Shown: positions 50,493 to 60,183, counted from the stretch's first letter. The stretch: 64,000 nucleotides of DNA from Paenibacillus sp. BIC5C1 (GCF_032399705.1 NZ_CP135922.1:372001-436000); one strand, 5' to 3'. Numbers and translations: made by a program. The notes: a model not told the origin generated them from the sequence alone.

Positions 50493-52325
50493 ATGGAAAT
50501 GATGGACAAGGTACAGGATTATTTTGGAAGAAACATGAACCTGCGCACCAAGCTGCTCCTATTGTTCCTGGGGATGACCTTGCTGCCGCTAAGCTTGCAG
50601 GGCGTGGTGAATTACCTGCATTTCTCGCAAACGATTGATCGCAAGACAGAGCAGTTCACCATTGATATGGTTCGCCAGATTAATACCAATCTGAATCGGC
50701 TGCTCAAGGACTTCGAGCGGTTGTCGCTCTTGCCGCTCTACGATCAGATGGTGCTCGGCATTCTGGGCAAATACAATGCTCCGATGGGATCGGGTACATG
50801 GGCGAGGTCCGATGACTATCTGAAAATGAAGCTCTACACGTCCGGTCAAGCGTATGACCGACCGGAAATTCGTGGCATCCATCTGATCAGCAACAGCGGT
50901 ATTTTGTTCTCCAATCTGGATTCGCTGGCAGTAAATCCGGTATGGGACAGCAGGCAGGATGACTGGTTTGCAGAGCTTAACGGCTCGGATGGGGAATGGC
51001 GTCTGCTTCCTCCGCACGATCCAAGCTATTACACGGGCAGTCATGAAGAGCCGTATATATCAGTTGCCCGTGAGATACGTGATCCGGGTACTCTCCAGCG
51101 ACTGGGTTATATTCTGATCGACATCCGGCTGGAAGCCTTCGGCCAACTCTTGTCCAATCTGAATTTTGAGCAAAATGCGAGCCTGATGATTGTCGACGGC
51201 AAGCAGCGTCTCCTGTTCGAACGCACCTCAGCAGGGGGTCTGTCTGCATACGACCAACTGTTAACGCATGGCCAGCTTCAAGGCTACGCAGGCAACCAAA
51301 AGGTTGTCCTTGATGGGAAGTCCTATCTGTACGTACAGCACCATTCCAGTTATTCAGGACTTTCGGTGATCAGCCTTACACCTATTGCCGTTATTCAGAA
51401 GGAGTCGGGCGAGATGCTCACGTTTACGTTTGGGTTCGCTGTGTTATGTATGGCGGCCGTAGCAGTTCTCGCTGTTCTCTTACCCTATCGTATAACGAGA
51501 CCATTAATTCGACTGAAACACAATATGATTCGAGTAGAGCAGGGAGATTTTAGCCAGCGCGTAGCGCACTTCAGCAATGATGAGTTCGGGCAGATTAGCC
51601 GGGGTTTTAACCGAATGATGGAAGAGATTAACCGACTGTTTAACGAAGTATTTCTGCTGGGCATTCAAGAGCGAGAAGCGGAGTTGTCAGCATTGCAGAG
51701 CCAGATTAATCCCCATTTTATATACAACACATTGGAGTCCATCAACATGATGGCGGTGCGCCAGAAGCACGCTGAAGTGTCTGATATGGTGACGGCACTT
51801 GGCAAGCTGCTGCGTTATACGATTGATAAGGTGGACCGGAGGGTTCCGCTTCAGGAAGAACTGGCTTTTGTACAATCCTATGTACGCATTCAACAGGTAC
51901 GTTATGATGGCAAGCTGGAAGTAATCTATGACATCGATGAAGCCATTACAGAGTGTCTGATTCCCAAGCTGATATTGCAACCGCTGGTGGAGAACGCTGT
52001 CTACCATGGCATTGAAGGGCAGGCCGGTGGCGGAGTGATCTGGGTGTCTGCATTGAAATTTGATGATGAGCTGCTGCTGATTATTGTGCGTGATAATGGC
52101 AAAGGCATGGCTCAGGTAGAGATTGATGAATTAAATGAATCCATTGCTCGGCAGCCTTCCAATGAGGCATTGCGCTGTCATGCGGGGGACAGGCTGGGAC
52201 TTAACAATATCGCCCAAAGGCTCCGCCTCATGTATGGGGAAGGTGGCAGCCTGAGCGTGGATGGCAGTCCTGGGCAGGGCCTGGCGGTCACGATATCCAT
52301 TCAATTTCAACCGAAAGGGGAATGA
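50493..52325 (+). CDS. YesM-type sensor histidine kinase
   Basis: A 610-residue kinase from ATG just after GGAGGGGGAGGGATGA. Two membrane spans (about 22-42 and 300-325) enclose an extracellular Cache-like sensor. A HAMP domain (about 325-375) leads to the His_kinase domain with the phospho-acceptor motif SQINPHFIYNTLESI (about residue 405) and an ATPase domain (ILQPLVENAVYHGIEG, DNGKGM, GLNNIAQRLRLMYG). YesM/YesN pairs in Paenibacillus usually sense a sugar and control an adjacent ABC importer, which follows here. Its stop overlaps the next start by 4 bases. Confidence 0.94.
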   Translation: MEMMDKVQDYFGRNMNLRTKLLLLFLGMTLLPLSLQGVVNYLHFSQTIDRKTEQFTIDMVRQINTNLNRLLKDFERLSLLPLYDQMVLGILGKYNAPMGSGTWARSDDYLKMKLYTSGQAYDRPEIRGIHLISNSGILFSNLDSLAVNPVWDSRQDDWFAELNGSDGEWRLLPPHDPSYYTGSHEEPYISVAREIRDPGTLQRLGYILIDIRLEAFGQLLSNLNFEQNASLMIVDGKQRLLFERTSAGGLSAYDQLLTHGQLQGYAGNQKVVLDGKSYLYVQHHSSYSGLSVISLTPIAVIQKESGEMLTFTFGFAVLCMAAVAVLAVLLPYRITRPLIRLKHNMIRVEQGDFSQRVAHFSNDEFGQISRGFNRMMEEINRLFNEVFLLGIQEREAELSALQSQINPHFIYNTLESINMMAVRQKHAEVSDMVTALGKLLRYTIDKVDRRVPLQEELAFVQSYVRIQQVRYDGKLEVIYDIDEAITECLIPKLILQPLVENAVYHGIEGQAGGGVIWVSALKFDDELLLIIVRDNGKGMAQVEIDELNESIARQPSNEALRCHAGDRLGLNNIAQRLRLMYGEGGSLSVDGSPGQGLAVTISIQFQPKGE

Positions 52326-53098
52326 AGCGCATGTATAAAGTATTGCTTGTGGAGGATGAGACGGTCATCCGTCAGGGGCTGAGAGAGCTGATTGTACAGG
52401 CAGCTCCTCAGTTCGAGGTAACAGGTGAAGCTTCGAGCGGAATCGAGGCACTGGATTTTCTGAGATGTGAAGTACCGGATGTGTTGATCACGGATATTCG
52501 CATGCGTGAAATGGACGGGCTGACACTGGTATCCAAAGCAAGAGATATGTACCCTGAATTGCTGATGATCATCATTAGCGGCTACGGCGAGTTTGAATAT
52601 GCACGCAAGGCAATGGAATACGGGGTGTTGAACTATCTGCTGAAGCCGATTGAACGTCATGAACTGGCATTATGCATCCAAAAAATTCAATTGCTGCTGG
52701 ACCGCAGGTACGGCATTTCAACCCTTCCAGTCACGGAGTTATCTGGGAAAGCAGAGCACTCTGCAGGAGATACGCGGAAGATTATCCGCGATGTGAAGGA
52801 GCACATCAAGCAGCATCCCGATGGGGATCTGCGACTTCAGACCATAGCAGCTCTGGTTAATCTGAACCCAACCTATCTGAGCCAGCTGTTCAAGAGCGAA
52901 ACAGGAACCAATTACTCCGAATACATCGCTGAGTCTCGTATGGAACGGGCCAAGTGGCTGCTGGTTAACACAGGGCTCAAAATCTATGATGTTGCAAGGT
53001 TATCCGGGCATCAGAGTCCCAAGCACTTCATGCTGGTGTTCAAGCAGCAGGTGGGATGGACAGCAGGAGAATATCGTGACCGATTCAGTATTTCTTGA
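52322..53098 (+). CDS. YesN-type response regulator with AraC DNA-binding domain
   Basis: A 258-residue regulator. The receiver has VEDE near the N terminus, Asp in DVLITDIRM (about residue 58) and Lys in LLKPIE. The C-terminal AraC domain has two helix-turn-helix motifs (LQTIAALVNLNPTYLSQLF, and YDVARLSGHQSPKHFMLVF). It starts 4 bases inside the kinase gene. The probable target is the ABC importer operon 103 bases downstream. Confidence 0.94.
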   Translation: MKRMYKVLLVEDETVIRQGLRELIVQAAPQFEVTGEASSGIEALDFLRCEVPDVLITDIRMREMDGLTLVSKARDMYPELLMIIISGYGEFEYARKAMEYGVLNYLLKPIERHELALCIQKIQLLLDRRYGISTLPVTELSGKAEHSAGDTRKIIRDVKEHIKQHPDGDLRLQTIAALVNLNPTYLSQLFKSETGTNYSEYIAESRMERAKWLLVNTGLKIYDVARLSGHQSPKHFMLVFKQQVGWTAGEYRDRFSIS

Positions 53099-53201
53099 AA
53101 AACCATACCATTTCTATAATTGACGTGATTTATGAGAGGCCGATGCCTTCGTTATACTTTGGTTGCACATGTATACCACTAAGTCCATAAGGGGGATTTT
53201 C

Positions 53202-54497
53202 ATGAAAAAAGCAGGACTGATATTGATACTCTTACTCATGATGATTGCTTCAATCGGGTGCACAAGCTCCAAATCCGGAAGTGATCCTGGGCAAGCAGCC
53301 GGGGAGAATGGAGAGGTTGAGCTGAAATTCATGATGTGGGGCAATCAGGCACATATGGATGTATACAACAAGCTGATCGATGGCTTCACGCAGGAAAATC
53401 CAGGCATCAAGGTGACGATGGAATCCGTCCCTTTCGCGGAATACCAGCAAAAAATTTCGGTGCTTGCCGCTGGCGGCTCTCTCCCGGATATCGCCTGGGT
53501 ATCGGAGCGGATGGTGCCCCAGTTCAAATCCAATCACATTCTGGCTGATGTATCCGAGTTCAAGGATGATGCACAGTTCAAGCTGGATGATTATATACCA
53601 AGTACATTGGATTTGTTCCGTGATGGAGATCAACTGCTAGGGCTGCCTTTCTCCACACCTCCAGTGGTCATGTTCTACAATAAAACGCTGTTCGACAAAG
53701 CAGGCCTGACCGACCCCAATACACTTGCCAGCCAAGGACAATGGACATGGGAACAGTTCGAGAATTCTGCCAAGGCGATTACCAGCAAGGAGGCGACCAA
53801 CCGGATCTATGGCGCCAACTTCTTTCGCGATTGGAAGACCTGGGCTGTGCTCTCCTCGTATTCCTGGTCCAATGGCAGCGGCCCGTTCGACGAAGGCATG
53901 ACGAAGTTCACCTGGAACGATGCCTATGGCGTACAGACCTTTGAACTGCTGGAGCGCATGATGTTCACCGATGAATCGCATCCAAAAGCAGGTGAGCAGG
54001 TCAGCTTCGATGCTGGCAATGTAGGCATGTTCTTTGATAACTACAGCTATGTCTCCAAAGCAAGAGAGATTACCGATTTTGAGTGGAGTATCGCTCCCAT
54101 GCCTTCCGGCTCACAGGGCAGCGTACCGATGCTGGGGCAGGCTGGATATGCCATGTTCAACGACAGCAAACATCCGGAGGAAACCAAGAAGCTGTTGAAG
54201 TATTTTGCCAGCGAGCAGGGCATTCAGGCGACGGCCACCTATTTTGTGCCTCCGCGTACCTCTGTGCTGAACTCCGATGCGTTCATTAATCAGCCGAATA
54301 ATCCGAGCAAGGAGCATATTGTGCAGGCGGTGATTAATGAAATGCCAAAAGCGCGCTTGATTCCCGGTCATATCCGTTGGCAGGATATCGATAATGCGGT
54401 GTTGCAGGGATTTGACCGACTGTTCGCCCGTTCAGCGACACCTGAGGATAATCTGAAGCAAATGCAGGAAGAGATCCAAAGCGTACTGCAGCAATAA
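53202..54497 (+). CDS. Sugar ABC transporter substrate-binding lipoprotein
   Basis: A protein of about 431 residues. The start at 53202 follows GGGGGATTTTC and gives a signal peptide with lipobox SIGC (Cys20); the longer frame from 53163 would not. The mature domain is a family 1 solute-binding protein (ELKFMMWGNQAHMDVYNKL, LPDIAWVSERM, PRTSVLNSDAF). Aromatic-rich central segments fit an oligosaccharide ligand. It heads the operon controlled, by position, by YesMN. Confidence 0.92.
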   Translation: MKKAGLILILLLMMIASIGCTSSKSGSDPGQAAGENGEVELKFMMWGNQAHMDVYNKLIDGFTQENPGIKVTMESVPFAEYQQKISVLAAGGSLPDIAWVSERMVPQFKSNHILADVSEFKDDAQFKLDDYIPSTLDLFRDGDQLLGLPFSTPPVVMFYNKTLFDKAGLTDPNTLASQGQWTWEQFENSAKAITSKEATNRIYGANFFRDWKTWAVLSSYSWSNGSGPFDEGMTKFTWNDAYGVQTFELLERMMFTDESHPKAGEQVSFDAGNVGMFFDNYSYVSKAREITDFEWSIAPMPSGSQGSVPMLGQAGYAMFNDSKHPEETKKLLKYFASEQGIQATATYFVPPRTSVLNSDAFINQPNNPSKEHIVQAVINEMPKARLIPGHIRWQDIDNAVLQGFDRLFARSATPEDNLKQMQEEIQSVLQQ

Positions 54498-54527
54498 ATC
54501 ATTTTATTGAAACAGGAGGTGGTGAAC

Positions 54528-55241
54528 ATGATGGGCAAATTCAAGGAATTGCTTGATCGGAAATCTCTATCACTTGTGGTCAGCTTACCCGAGAACGATC
54601 TATCTTTGGCCCGGGCAGCAATGGAAGAGGGCGCTGATGCACTGAAGGTGCATTATAATGTCGGCCATCGTGCCAGTGGGAATCATTTTGGTCCACTGGA
54701 TAACTATGCCGAAGTTTTTCAGGTGATCCGTAGCGAGTTTGGCGGCCCGCTTGGGGTCGTGCCGTCCGGCAGTATTGATGGAGCAAGGCGGGAGGATGTG
54801 GAGCGCCTTTCGGGGATGGGCTTTGACTTCTATTCCATCTATGCACATCACTTGCCGTCCTTCATGCTGAATGACCTGGGGTTGGACCCCACGTTTGCAA
54901 TTAATGACGAATATGAACCTTCCCTCGTAACGTCAGCGGCTCATTACGGCTTCGCAGCCCTGGAGGCATCCATTGTGCCTGGGAATGAATATGGTACACC
55001 GCTAAGCTTTGCGGATGTGCTCAAATATCGCCGCCTGGTCTTGCAGGGACAGATTCCGGTATTGGTTCCTTCCCAGCGTAAGCTGGTGCCAGAGGATGTT
55101 CGGGTGCTGCACGATACTGGGGTCAAGGCGATCATGCTTGGAGCGGTCGTAACAGGCAAAACGGAGGATCAGCTTCGAAGGGCTGTTCACGGGTTCCGCA
55201 ATGCGGTGGACAGTCTGAACCGTCCGGACCATATAAGTTGA
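54528..55241 (+). CDS. TIM-barrel protein of unknown function (NanE-like)
   Basis: A protein of about 237 residues; ATG 54528 follows CAGGAGGTGGTGAAC. Beta/alpha-barrel pattern: SLVVSLPENDLSLARAAMEE, EEGADALKVHYNVGHR, LGVVPSGSIDG, and a phosphate-loop-like GVKAIMLGAVVTGKT at the C-terminal end. This resembles the N-acetylmannosamine-6-phosphate epimerase and related phosphate-binding barrels, but I cannot assign a reaction. It lies between the binding protein and the permeases of a sugar importer, so it may act on the imported sugar. Its stop codon TGA (55239-55241) lies inside the repeat at 55237-55451. Confidence 0.72.
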   Translation: MMGKFKELLDRKSLSLVVSLPENDLSLARAAMEEGADALKVHYNVGHRASGNHFGPLDNYAEVFQVIRSEFGGPLGVVPSGSIDGARREDVERLSGMGFDFYSIYAHHLPSFMLNDLGLDPTFAINDEYEPSLVTSAAHYGFAALEASIVPGNEYGTPLSFADVLKYRRLVLQGQIPVLVPSQRKLVPEDVRVLHDTGVKAIMLGAVVTGKTEDQLRRAVHGFRNAVDSLNRPDHIS

Positions 55242-55451
55242 ACTAAACATGTACAAGAGAACGTAGAGGACAGAAATAACCTGAAGAAACGGAGCTACAA
55301 GCTTTCTGAAGGAAAGCTGCATCGGAAGCATACACTTCGCCTTTATCCCCGGATTTCCCCCTTTGTAAAATTGAATCAAAAAAATCTGGGGATAACAGCG
55401 ATCGGAAGGTTGTTCTGTCATCGGAGTGGCAAGTGTAAATATTCGTTTCAG
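55237..55451. repeat. MITE-like dispersed repeat, copy 2 (about 215 bp, inverted relative to copy 1)
   Basis: Begins AGTTGAACTAAACATGTAC and is collinear with the reverse complement of 35261-35483 over its full length, with long identical runs such as GGACAGAAATAACCTGAAGA and GATCGGAAGGTTGTTCTGTC. The far end (ATTCGTTTCA) has lost the clean terminal repeat. It sits inside the sugar importer operon between two co-directional genes and contains stable hairpins, so it could change expression of the permeases. Confidence 0.85.
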
Positions 55452-55483
55452 GGAAGAAATTTGATAAAGGGGAGGGCCTAACT

Positions 55484-56398
55484 GTGACCCATTCACGCAA
55501 GCGTACAGGAAGAGGTCCGCTCGCCAGAGAGGCCCAGATCGCGGGATGGCTGTTTGTATCACCTATGGTGCTCGGGTTTACCCTGCTGCTGCTGTTTCCC
55601 ATGGGTTTGGCGCTATACATGAGCCTGACCGACTGGCCGCTGCTGGGGGATCATCATTTTATTGGACTGGAGAATTACCGGAATGTGATGACAGACGCCA
55701 TGTTCTGGAAGGTGCTTGCCAATACGGTCTATTTCACTGCGGGGCTTGTGCCGCTTAATATTGTGCTCGCGCTGCTGCTTGCGTTGCTGCTATCCAGAAG
55801 TTTGCGCGGCATCGGGATTTTTCGAACAGCTATCTTCGTTCCGGTCATGACCTCGCTGATTGTATGGTCCATCGTGTGGAAGCTGATGTATGCCACAGAG
55901 TCGGGACTGATCAATCAGCTTCTGTTGATGATCGGTATCAAGGGTCCGGCATGGCTCTACAACCAGGATCTGGCGATGCCTGCAGTTATTGTGACGAGTG
56001 TACTGAAAAATGTGGGCCTCAATATGGTGCTGTTCATTGCAGCCATTCAGCAAGTACCGCGTTCACTTTACGAAGCGGCAACACTGGACGGCGCGGGCAG
56101 AAGGGGAACCTTCTTTCATGTCACGCTGCCCATGATTACGCCAACGGTGTTTTTAACCATGGTCATGACTGTGATTGGCTCGCTTAAGGTGTTTGGACAG
56201 ATCTACGTCATGACACAGGGAGGGCCGAGCAACAGCACGAAGGTATTGGTCTATTATATCTGGGAAAAAGCATTCAAATTATTTCAGTTCGGCTACGCCT
56301 CTTCGCTTGCCTATGTGCTTTTCTTTATCGTGCTAATTCTGACGCTGCTGCAATGGCAGCTTCGAAAGAGGTGGGTATTCAATGAAGGCGATGCCTAA
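55484..56398 (+). CDS. Sugar ABC transporter permease (MalF/UgpA-like)
   Basis: A 304-residue permease from GTG after AAGGGGAGGGCC. Six spans and the EAA loop YEAATLDGAGRRGTFFHVTLP. Pairs with the next gene product, whose start lies 17 bases before its stop. No ATPase gene follows, so the channel must borrow an ATPase such as the MsmX-like protein at 4413-5522. Confidence 0.93.
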   Translation: MTHSRKRTGRGPLAREAQIAGWLFVSPMVLGFTLLLLFPMGLALYMSLTDWPLLGDHHFIGLENYRNVMTDAMFWKVLANTVYFTAGLVPLNIVLALLLALLLSRSLRGIGIFRTAIFVPVMTSLIVWSIVWKLMYATESGLINQLLLMIGIKGPAWLYNQDLAMPAVIVTSVLKNVGLNMVLFIAAIQQVPRSLYEAATLDGAGRRGTFFHVTLPMITPTVFLTMVMTVIGSLKVFGQIYVMTQGGPSNSTKVLVYYIWEKAFKLFQFGYASSLAYVLFFIVLILTLLQWQLRKRWVFNEGDA

Positions 56399-57236
56399 TC
56401 CTTCGATTCGCAAGACTGGCAGTGCCCTGGGGACGTACTTGCTGCTGACACTGATCTCGCTGATCATGATTGTTCCATTTATCTGGATGATATCGACGTC
56501 ATTCAAGGAGCCTCAGAGCATATTTACCTATCCACCCCAATGGATACCGGATACCTTCCGATTTCAGAACTACATCGATGTCTTTCGATTGATTCCGTTT
56601 CATCGTTTTTATTTTAACAGTGTATATATTGCTGCTGTGGTTGTGCTGGGTACGGTGTTCTTTGCATCTCTCGCCGGGTACGCATTTGCCAAAATTCCGT
56701 TCAAGGGACGTAATGTGGTATTTCTCATCCTGCTGAGTGCGATGATGATTCCCCATGAGGTGACGGCAATCCCGATGTTTCTGTTCATGCGGCAGCTGGG
56801 GTGGATTGATACACATCTTCCGCTGATTTTACTGCCGATATTTGGGGCGGGCGGTGTGTTTGGCATCTTTGTGATGCGGCAGTTCTTCATTACGGTACCC
56901 ACCGAGCTGGAAGAAGCGGCGATGATTGACGGTTGCAACCGATTCCGGATCTATGCTCGTATTATGCTCCCCATTGCCAAGCCCGGCATGGCAACGCTGA
57001 CGATCTTTACTTTTGTGACGATCTGGAATGAGTTTTTCGATCCGTTGATTTTCATTAACTCGCGAGAATTAATGACGCTGCCGCTTGGGTTATCCTTGTT
57101 CACGGATGAAGTGGGTACGGCCTGGCAATATCTGATGAGCGCCACCGTCATGGCGACTTTGCCGCTGCTGATTGTCTTTTTCCTGGCACAACGGCGCTTC
57201 ATTGAGGGGGTTGCCATGACAGGACTGAAAGAGTAG
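56382..57236 (+). CDS. Sugar ABC transporter permease (MalG/UgpE-like)
   Basis: A 284-residue permease overlapping the previous gene. Six spans and the EAA region EEAAMIDGCNRFRIYARIMLP. The N terminus could also start three codons later at ATG 56391. Preceded by AGAGGTGGG within the upstream coding sequence. Confidence 0.93.
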   Translation: MKAMPNPSIRKTGSALGTYLLLTLISLIMIVPFIWMISTSFKEPQSIFTYPPQWIPDTFRFQNYIDVFRLIPFHRFYFNSVYIAAVVVLGTVFFASLAGYAFAKIPFKGRNVVFLILLSAMMIPHEVTAIPMFLFMRQLGWIDTHLPLILLPIFGAGGVFGIFVMRQFFITVPTELEEAAMIDGCNRFRIYARIMLPIAKPGMATLTIFTFVTIWNEFFDPLIFINSRELMTLPLGLSLFTDEVGTAWQYLMSATVMATLPLLIVFFLAQRRFIEGVAMTGLKE

Positions 57237-57266
57237 TCCATGCAATAGAACGGAAGGAGTGATAAC

Positions 57267-58628
57267 TTGAGTGAACGGATAAGGATGAGTATGAAAAAGG
57301 AAGAAGCGGATGTGGTTGTTGTGGGAGGGGGTCCGGCGGGTATAGCGGCAGCCATCGCTGCTGGACGACAAGGTGTTCGAGTAGTACTTGTGGAGCGGTA
57401 CGGGTTCGTTGGAGGAATGTCGACTGCCGCCATGGTCTATCCTTGGATGACTTTCCATACGGAGAGTGGTGAACAGGTGATTCGGGGTATCGCCCAGGAA
57501 ATCGTTGACCGACTTCAGGCGCGCGGCGGCTCTCCGGGGCATCTTCGTGATACGGTTGGATTTGTGCACACCGTTACGCCTTATCATCCGGCGATCTATC
57601 AAGTGGTTGCGGCGGAGATGCTGCAGGAGGCAGGTGTGCGGCTGTTATTGCACAGCTTCGTAGATGAAGTGGTTATGTTGGATGATCGGATAGAGGCGGT
57701 ACGTCTGACGAACAAGTCTGGCCGAATGGAGCTCAGAGCGAACGTATTCGTGGATGCCAGCGGTGATGCGGATGCGGCTTATCTTGCGGGCGCTTCTATT
57801 GCAAAGGGGCGAGATGGCGATAACCAATCACAGCCGATGACCATGAAATTTCGAATGCGTGGTGTGGACCTTGGACGAGTAAAACAATATATGCAGGAGC
57901 ACCCTGAGGATTTCTATGCCAAAACCCCCTTCTCCGAACTGGACAGTATTCCGTTAACCGGGGTGAGTGGCTTCTATTCCCAATGGAAAAAAGCAGGTGT
58001 GCCGATTAATCGTGATCAGGTATTGTTTTTTACCGGTCCTGCTGAAGATGAAGTATTGATTAACTGCACCCGGGTACAGGGGTTGGATGCTACAGATGCA
58101 GAAGATCTGACCTCTGCTGAACAGGAAGGCAGGAAGCAGGTGCTGATGATCGCTGAGTTTTTGCAGCGTGACGTGCCTGGATTCGAGCGGGCTTCGATCT
58201 CAGCAGTAGCACCTCAGATCGGTATCCGTGAATCCAGGCGAATCATGGGACACTATGCATTGACCAAGGACGATGTGGTTGCAGGGCGAAAATTTGACGA
58301 TGTAATCGCCAGAAGTGGCTATCCGATTGATATTCATGATCCCTCCGGTCAAGGCGTCGTAGCGGCCTTTATAGAAGGAGACGGAGCATACGATATTCCG
58401 TACCGCTCTCTGATCTCCCGTAATATTCGTAATCTGCTGGCGGCAGGTCGATGTATCTCTACCACACATGAGGCTCACGCAACGACAAGGCTGACTCCAA
58501 GCTGCATGGCTACGGGGCAGGCGGCGGGAACAGCATCTGCTTTAGCTGTTCAGATGAAGCTAGATCCGTTGGAACTGCCGGTAGCGGTGCTGCAAAAGGA
58601 ACTACGTTGTAACGGAGCAGCGATTTGA
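57267..58628 (+). CDS. FAD-dependent oxidoreductase (FAD_oxidored family)
   Basis: A 453-residue flavoprotein from TTG after GGAAGGAGTGATAAC. The FAD-binding motif VVVVGGGPAGIAAAIAAG is at residues ~12-29 and the second flavin contact is VDASGDADAAYLAG. The C-terminal LLAAGRCISTTHEAHATTR, then CMATGQAAGTASALA, is typical of the FAD_oxidored family found in carbohydrate loci. No signal peptide. As last gene of the sugar importer operon it may oxidise the imported sugar or a derivative; the substrate is unknown. Confidence 0.88.
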   Translation: MSERIRMSMKKEEADVVVVGGGPAGIAAAIAAGRQGVRVVLVERYGFVGGMSTAAMVYPWMTFHTESGEQVIRGIAQEIVDRLQARGGSPGHLRDTVGFVHTVTPYHPAIYQVVAAEMLQEAGVRLLLHSFVDEVVMLDDRIEAVRLTNKSGRMELRANVFVDASGDADAAYLAGASIAKGRDGDNQSQPMTMKFRMRGVDLGRVKQYMQEHPEDFYAKTPFSELDSIPLTGVSGFYSQWKKAGVPINRDQVLFFTGPAEDEVLINCTRVQGLDATDAEDLTSAEQEGRKQVLMIAEFLQRDVPGFERASISAVAPQIGIRESRRIMGHYALTKDDVVAGRKFDDVIARSGYPIDIHDPSGQGVVAAFIEGDGAYDIPYRSLISRNIRNLLAAGRCISTTHEAHATTRLTPSCMATGQAAGTASALAVQMKLDPLELPVAVLQKELRCNGAAI

Positions 58629-58663
58629 GGGATGATTCCTGTGCGAGCAGACTATGATGAAAT

Positions 58664-58714
58664 CCAAATAAGACTCCAAAACCACTATTGAAGTGGAGCT
58701 GGAGTCTTATTTGG
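58664..58714. terminator. Bidirectional terminator
   Basis: CCAAATAAGACTCCA pairs perfectly with TGGAGTCTTATTTGG, with an inner CCACT/AGTGG stem; it separates the convergent flavoprotein and amino acid transporter operons. Confidence 0.85.
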
Positions 58715-58756
58715 GTTGTAATGGGGGTTGCAATGGAAGCGTCAATCATCTGATCA

Positions 58757-59407
58757 TCAAGTCATTCGTGCTTCAAGCCGCCGCGCCACAATGGACAACG
58801 TGTAGTTGATGACGAAGTACAATACGGCTGCGAGCAGCAGGGCAGGGATGACGTAATCGAAGCTCTGACCACCGAGGATCTGCACATTGTGCATCAGTTC
58901 CGGCAAGGAGATGATGATCGCCAGTGAAGTATCCTTCAACAAAGAGATGAACTGGCTCACCATCGGTGGCGACATACGTCGCAAAGCCTGGGGCATGATG
59001 ATGCCGCCAAGTGTCTGCATATAGCTCAGGCCGGAGGAGCGGGCGGCTTCCACCTGTCCGCGCTCGATCGATTTGAGTCCGCTGCGGACGATCTCTGCGA
59101 TCATGGCGCCTTCGAACAGACTTAGTCCAACAACCGTGGACCAGAAGACGGACATTTTGATCCCGAGCTGGGGAAGTACGATATGAATGAAGAAAATGAT
59201 CAGCAGCAGCGGCAGATTCCGGATCGTATCCACGATGACGGCCACAATCTGTGACAGGACCGGAATTCGGGTGTATCGAACGGTACCGAGCACGGTACCG
59301 AGAACAAAGCTGAATACAATCGACAACCCTGCCACTTGCAGGGTAATCAGGAATCCGTGCAGCAGGAAACGAAGGTTGGGCCAGGCGTAGGCCCCGCTAA
59401 AGTCCAT
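58757..59407 (-). CDS. Polar amino acid ABC transporter permease (GlnP/HisM type)
   Basis: A 216-residue permease from ATG after AGGAGG. It has the His/Glu/Gln permease signature (TIRNLPLLLIIFFIHIVLP) and EAA loop EAARSSGLSYMQTLGGIIMPQ. Last gene of a four-gene minus-strand operon; pairs with the paralogous permease immediately upstream. Confidence 0.93.
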   Translation of the reverse strand: MDFSGAYAWPNLRFLLHGFLITLQVAGLSIVFSFVLGTVLGTVRYTRIPVLSQIVAVIVDTIRNLPLLLIIFFIHIVLPQLGIKMSVFWSTVVGLSLFEGAMIAEIVRSGLKSIERGQVEAARSSGLSYMQTLGGIIMPQALRRMSPPMVSQFISLLKDTSLAIIISLPELMHNVQILGGQSFDYVIPALLLAAVLYFVINYTLSIVARRLEARMT

Positions 59408-59460
59408 GGATCATCGGCCTCCTTCTGTGAGTTGGACAAGGGTTAGAATGACTGTCTGTT

Positions 59461-60183
59461 TTACATGGTGACCTGACCCGTTGGTTTGTTCTTTTTTGGT
59501 TTGCCTTTGGCGCGGCTGGCATCCGCATCACTTTGTCCTAAACGGCGCTCCATATAGTGAACCAGGAAGCTGAGCGGCAAAGTCAGCACCAGGTAGAACA
59601 GTGCAACAATGGTGTAGACGCTCAGCGGCAGGAACGTATCCGAGTTGATCAGATCGGCAAAATACATCAGATCCATGCCTGCTACAACCGCTAGGATGGA
59701 TGAGTTTTTGACCAGATTGATAAACTGGTTGCCAATGGACGGCAATACAATCTTGATCGCTTGTGGCAAAATGATCAGGTTCATGGCCTGTACGTAGGAC
59801 AGACCGGAAGATCTCGCAGCCTCTAACTGCCCGCGAGGGACTGTCTGAATGCCCGCCCGGATCGCTTCGGCAATGAAAGCGGCCGTATAGATGGTAAGAC
59901 CGAGTGTACCCGAGATGAAGCCATCCAATGAAATGCCGAGTGCCGGCAATCCTAGATAGAAGAAAAACACGACAAGCAGCAGCGGGATGTTACGGATAAA
60001 CTCCACAAAAGCCGTGCCGATCCAGTTGAGTGGTTTGATGGGGGATATCCGAAAGATAGCCATGATTGCACCCAGAATAAAGCTGCCAATCAAGGCCATG
60101 ATGCTCACCTGGATGGTATTGAGGAACCCTTCCAGGAATCGATCCGAATGTTTAATCAGTACGCTGAAGTCCAATTTGCCCAT
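59461..60183 (-). CDS. Polar amino acid ABC transporter permease (GlnM type)
   Basis: A protein of about 241 residues; the start at 60183 follows GGAGAACGGAGG, while a 21-residue longer frame lacks a better site. The signature FIRNIPLLLVVFFFYLGLP and the EAA loop EAARSSGLSYVQAMNLIILPQ are nearly the same as in its partner. The C-terminal tail is long and Lys-rich (AKGKPKKNKP). Confidence 0.92.
   Translation of the reverse strand: MGKLDFSVLIKHSDRFLEGFLNTIQVSIMALIGSFILGAIMAIFRISPIKPLNWIGTAFVEFIRNIPLLLVVFFFYLGLPALGISLDGFISGTLGLTIYTAAFIAEAIRAGIQTVPRGQLEAARSSGLSYVQAMNLIILPQAIKIVLPSIGNQFINLVKNSSILAVVAGMDLMYFADLINSDTFLPLSVYTIVALFYLVLTLPLSFLVHYMERRLGQSDADASRAKGKPKKNKPTGQVTM

Noticed and set aside
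55002..55562. 186-codon minus-strand frame across the repeat copy 2
   Set aside because: It spans the end of one real gene, the repeat and the start of another, and matches nothing coherent.
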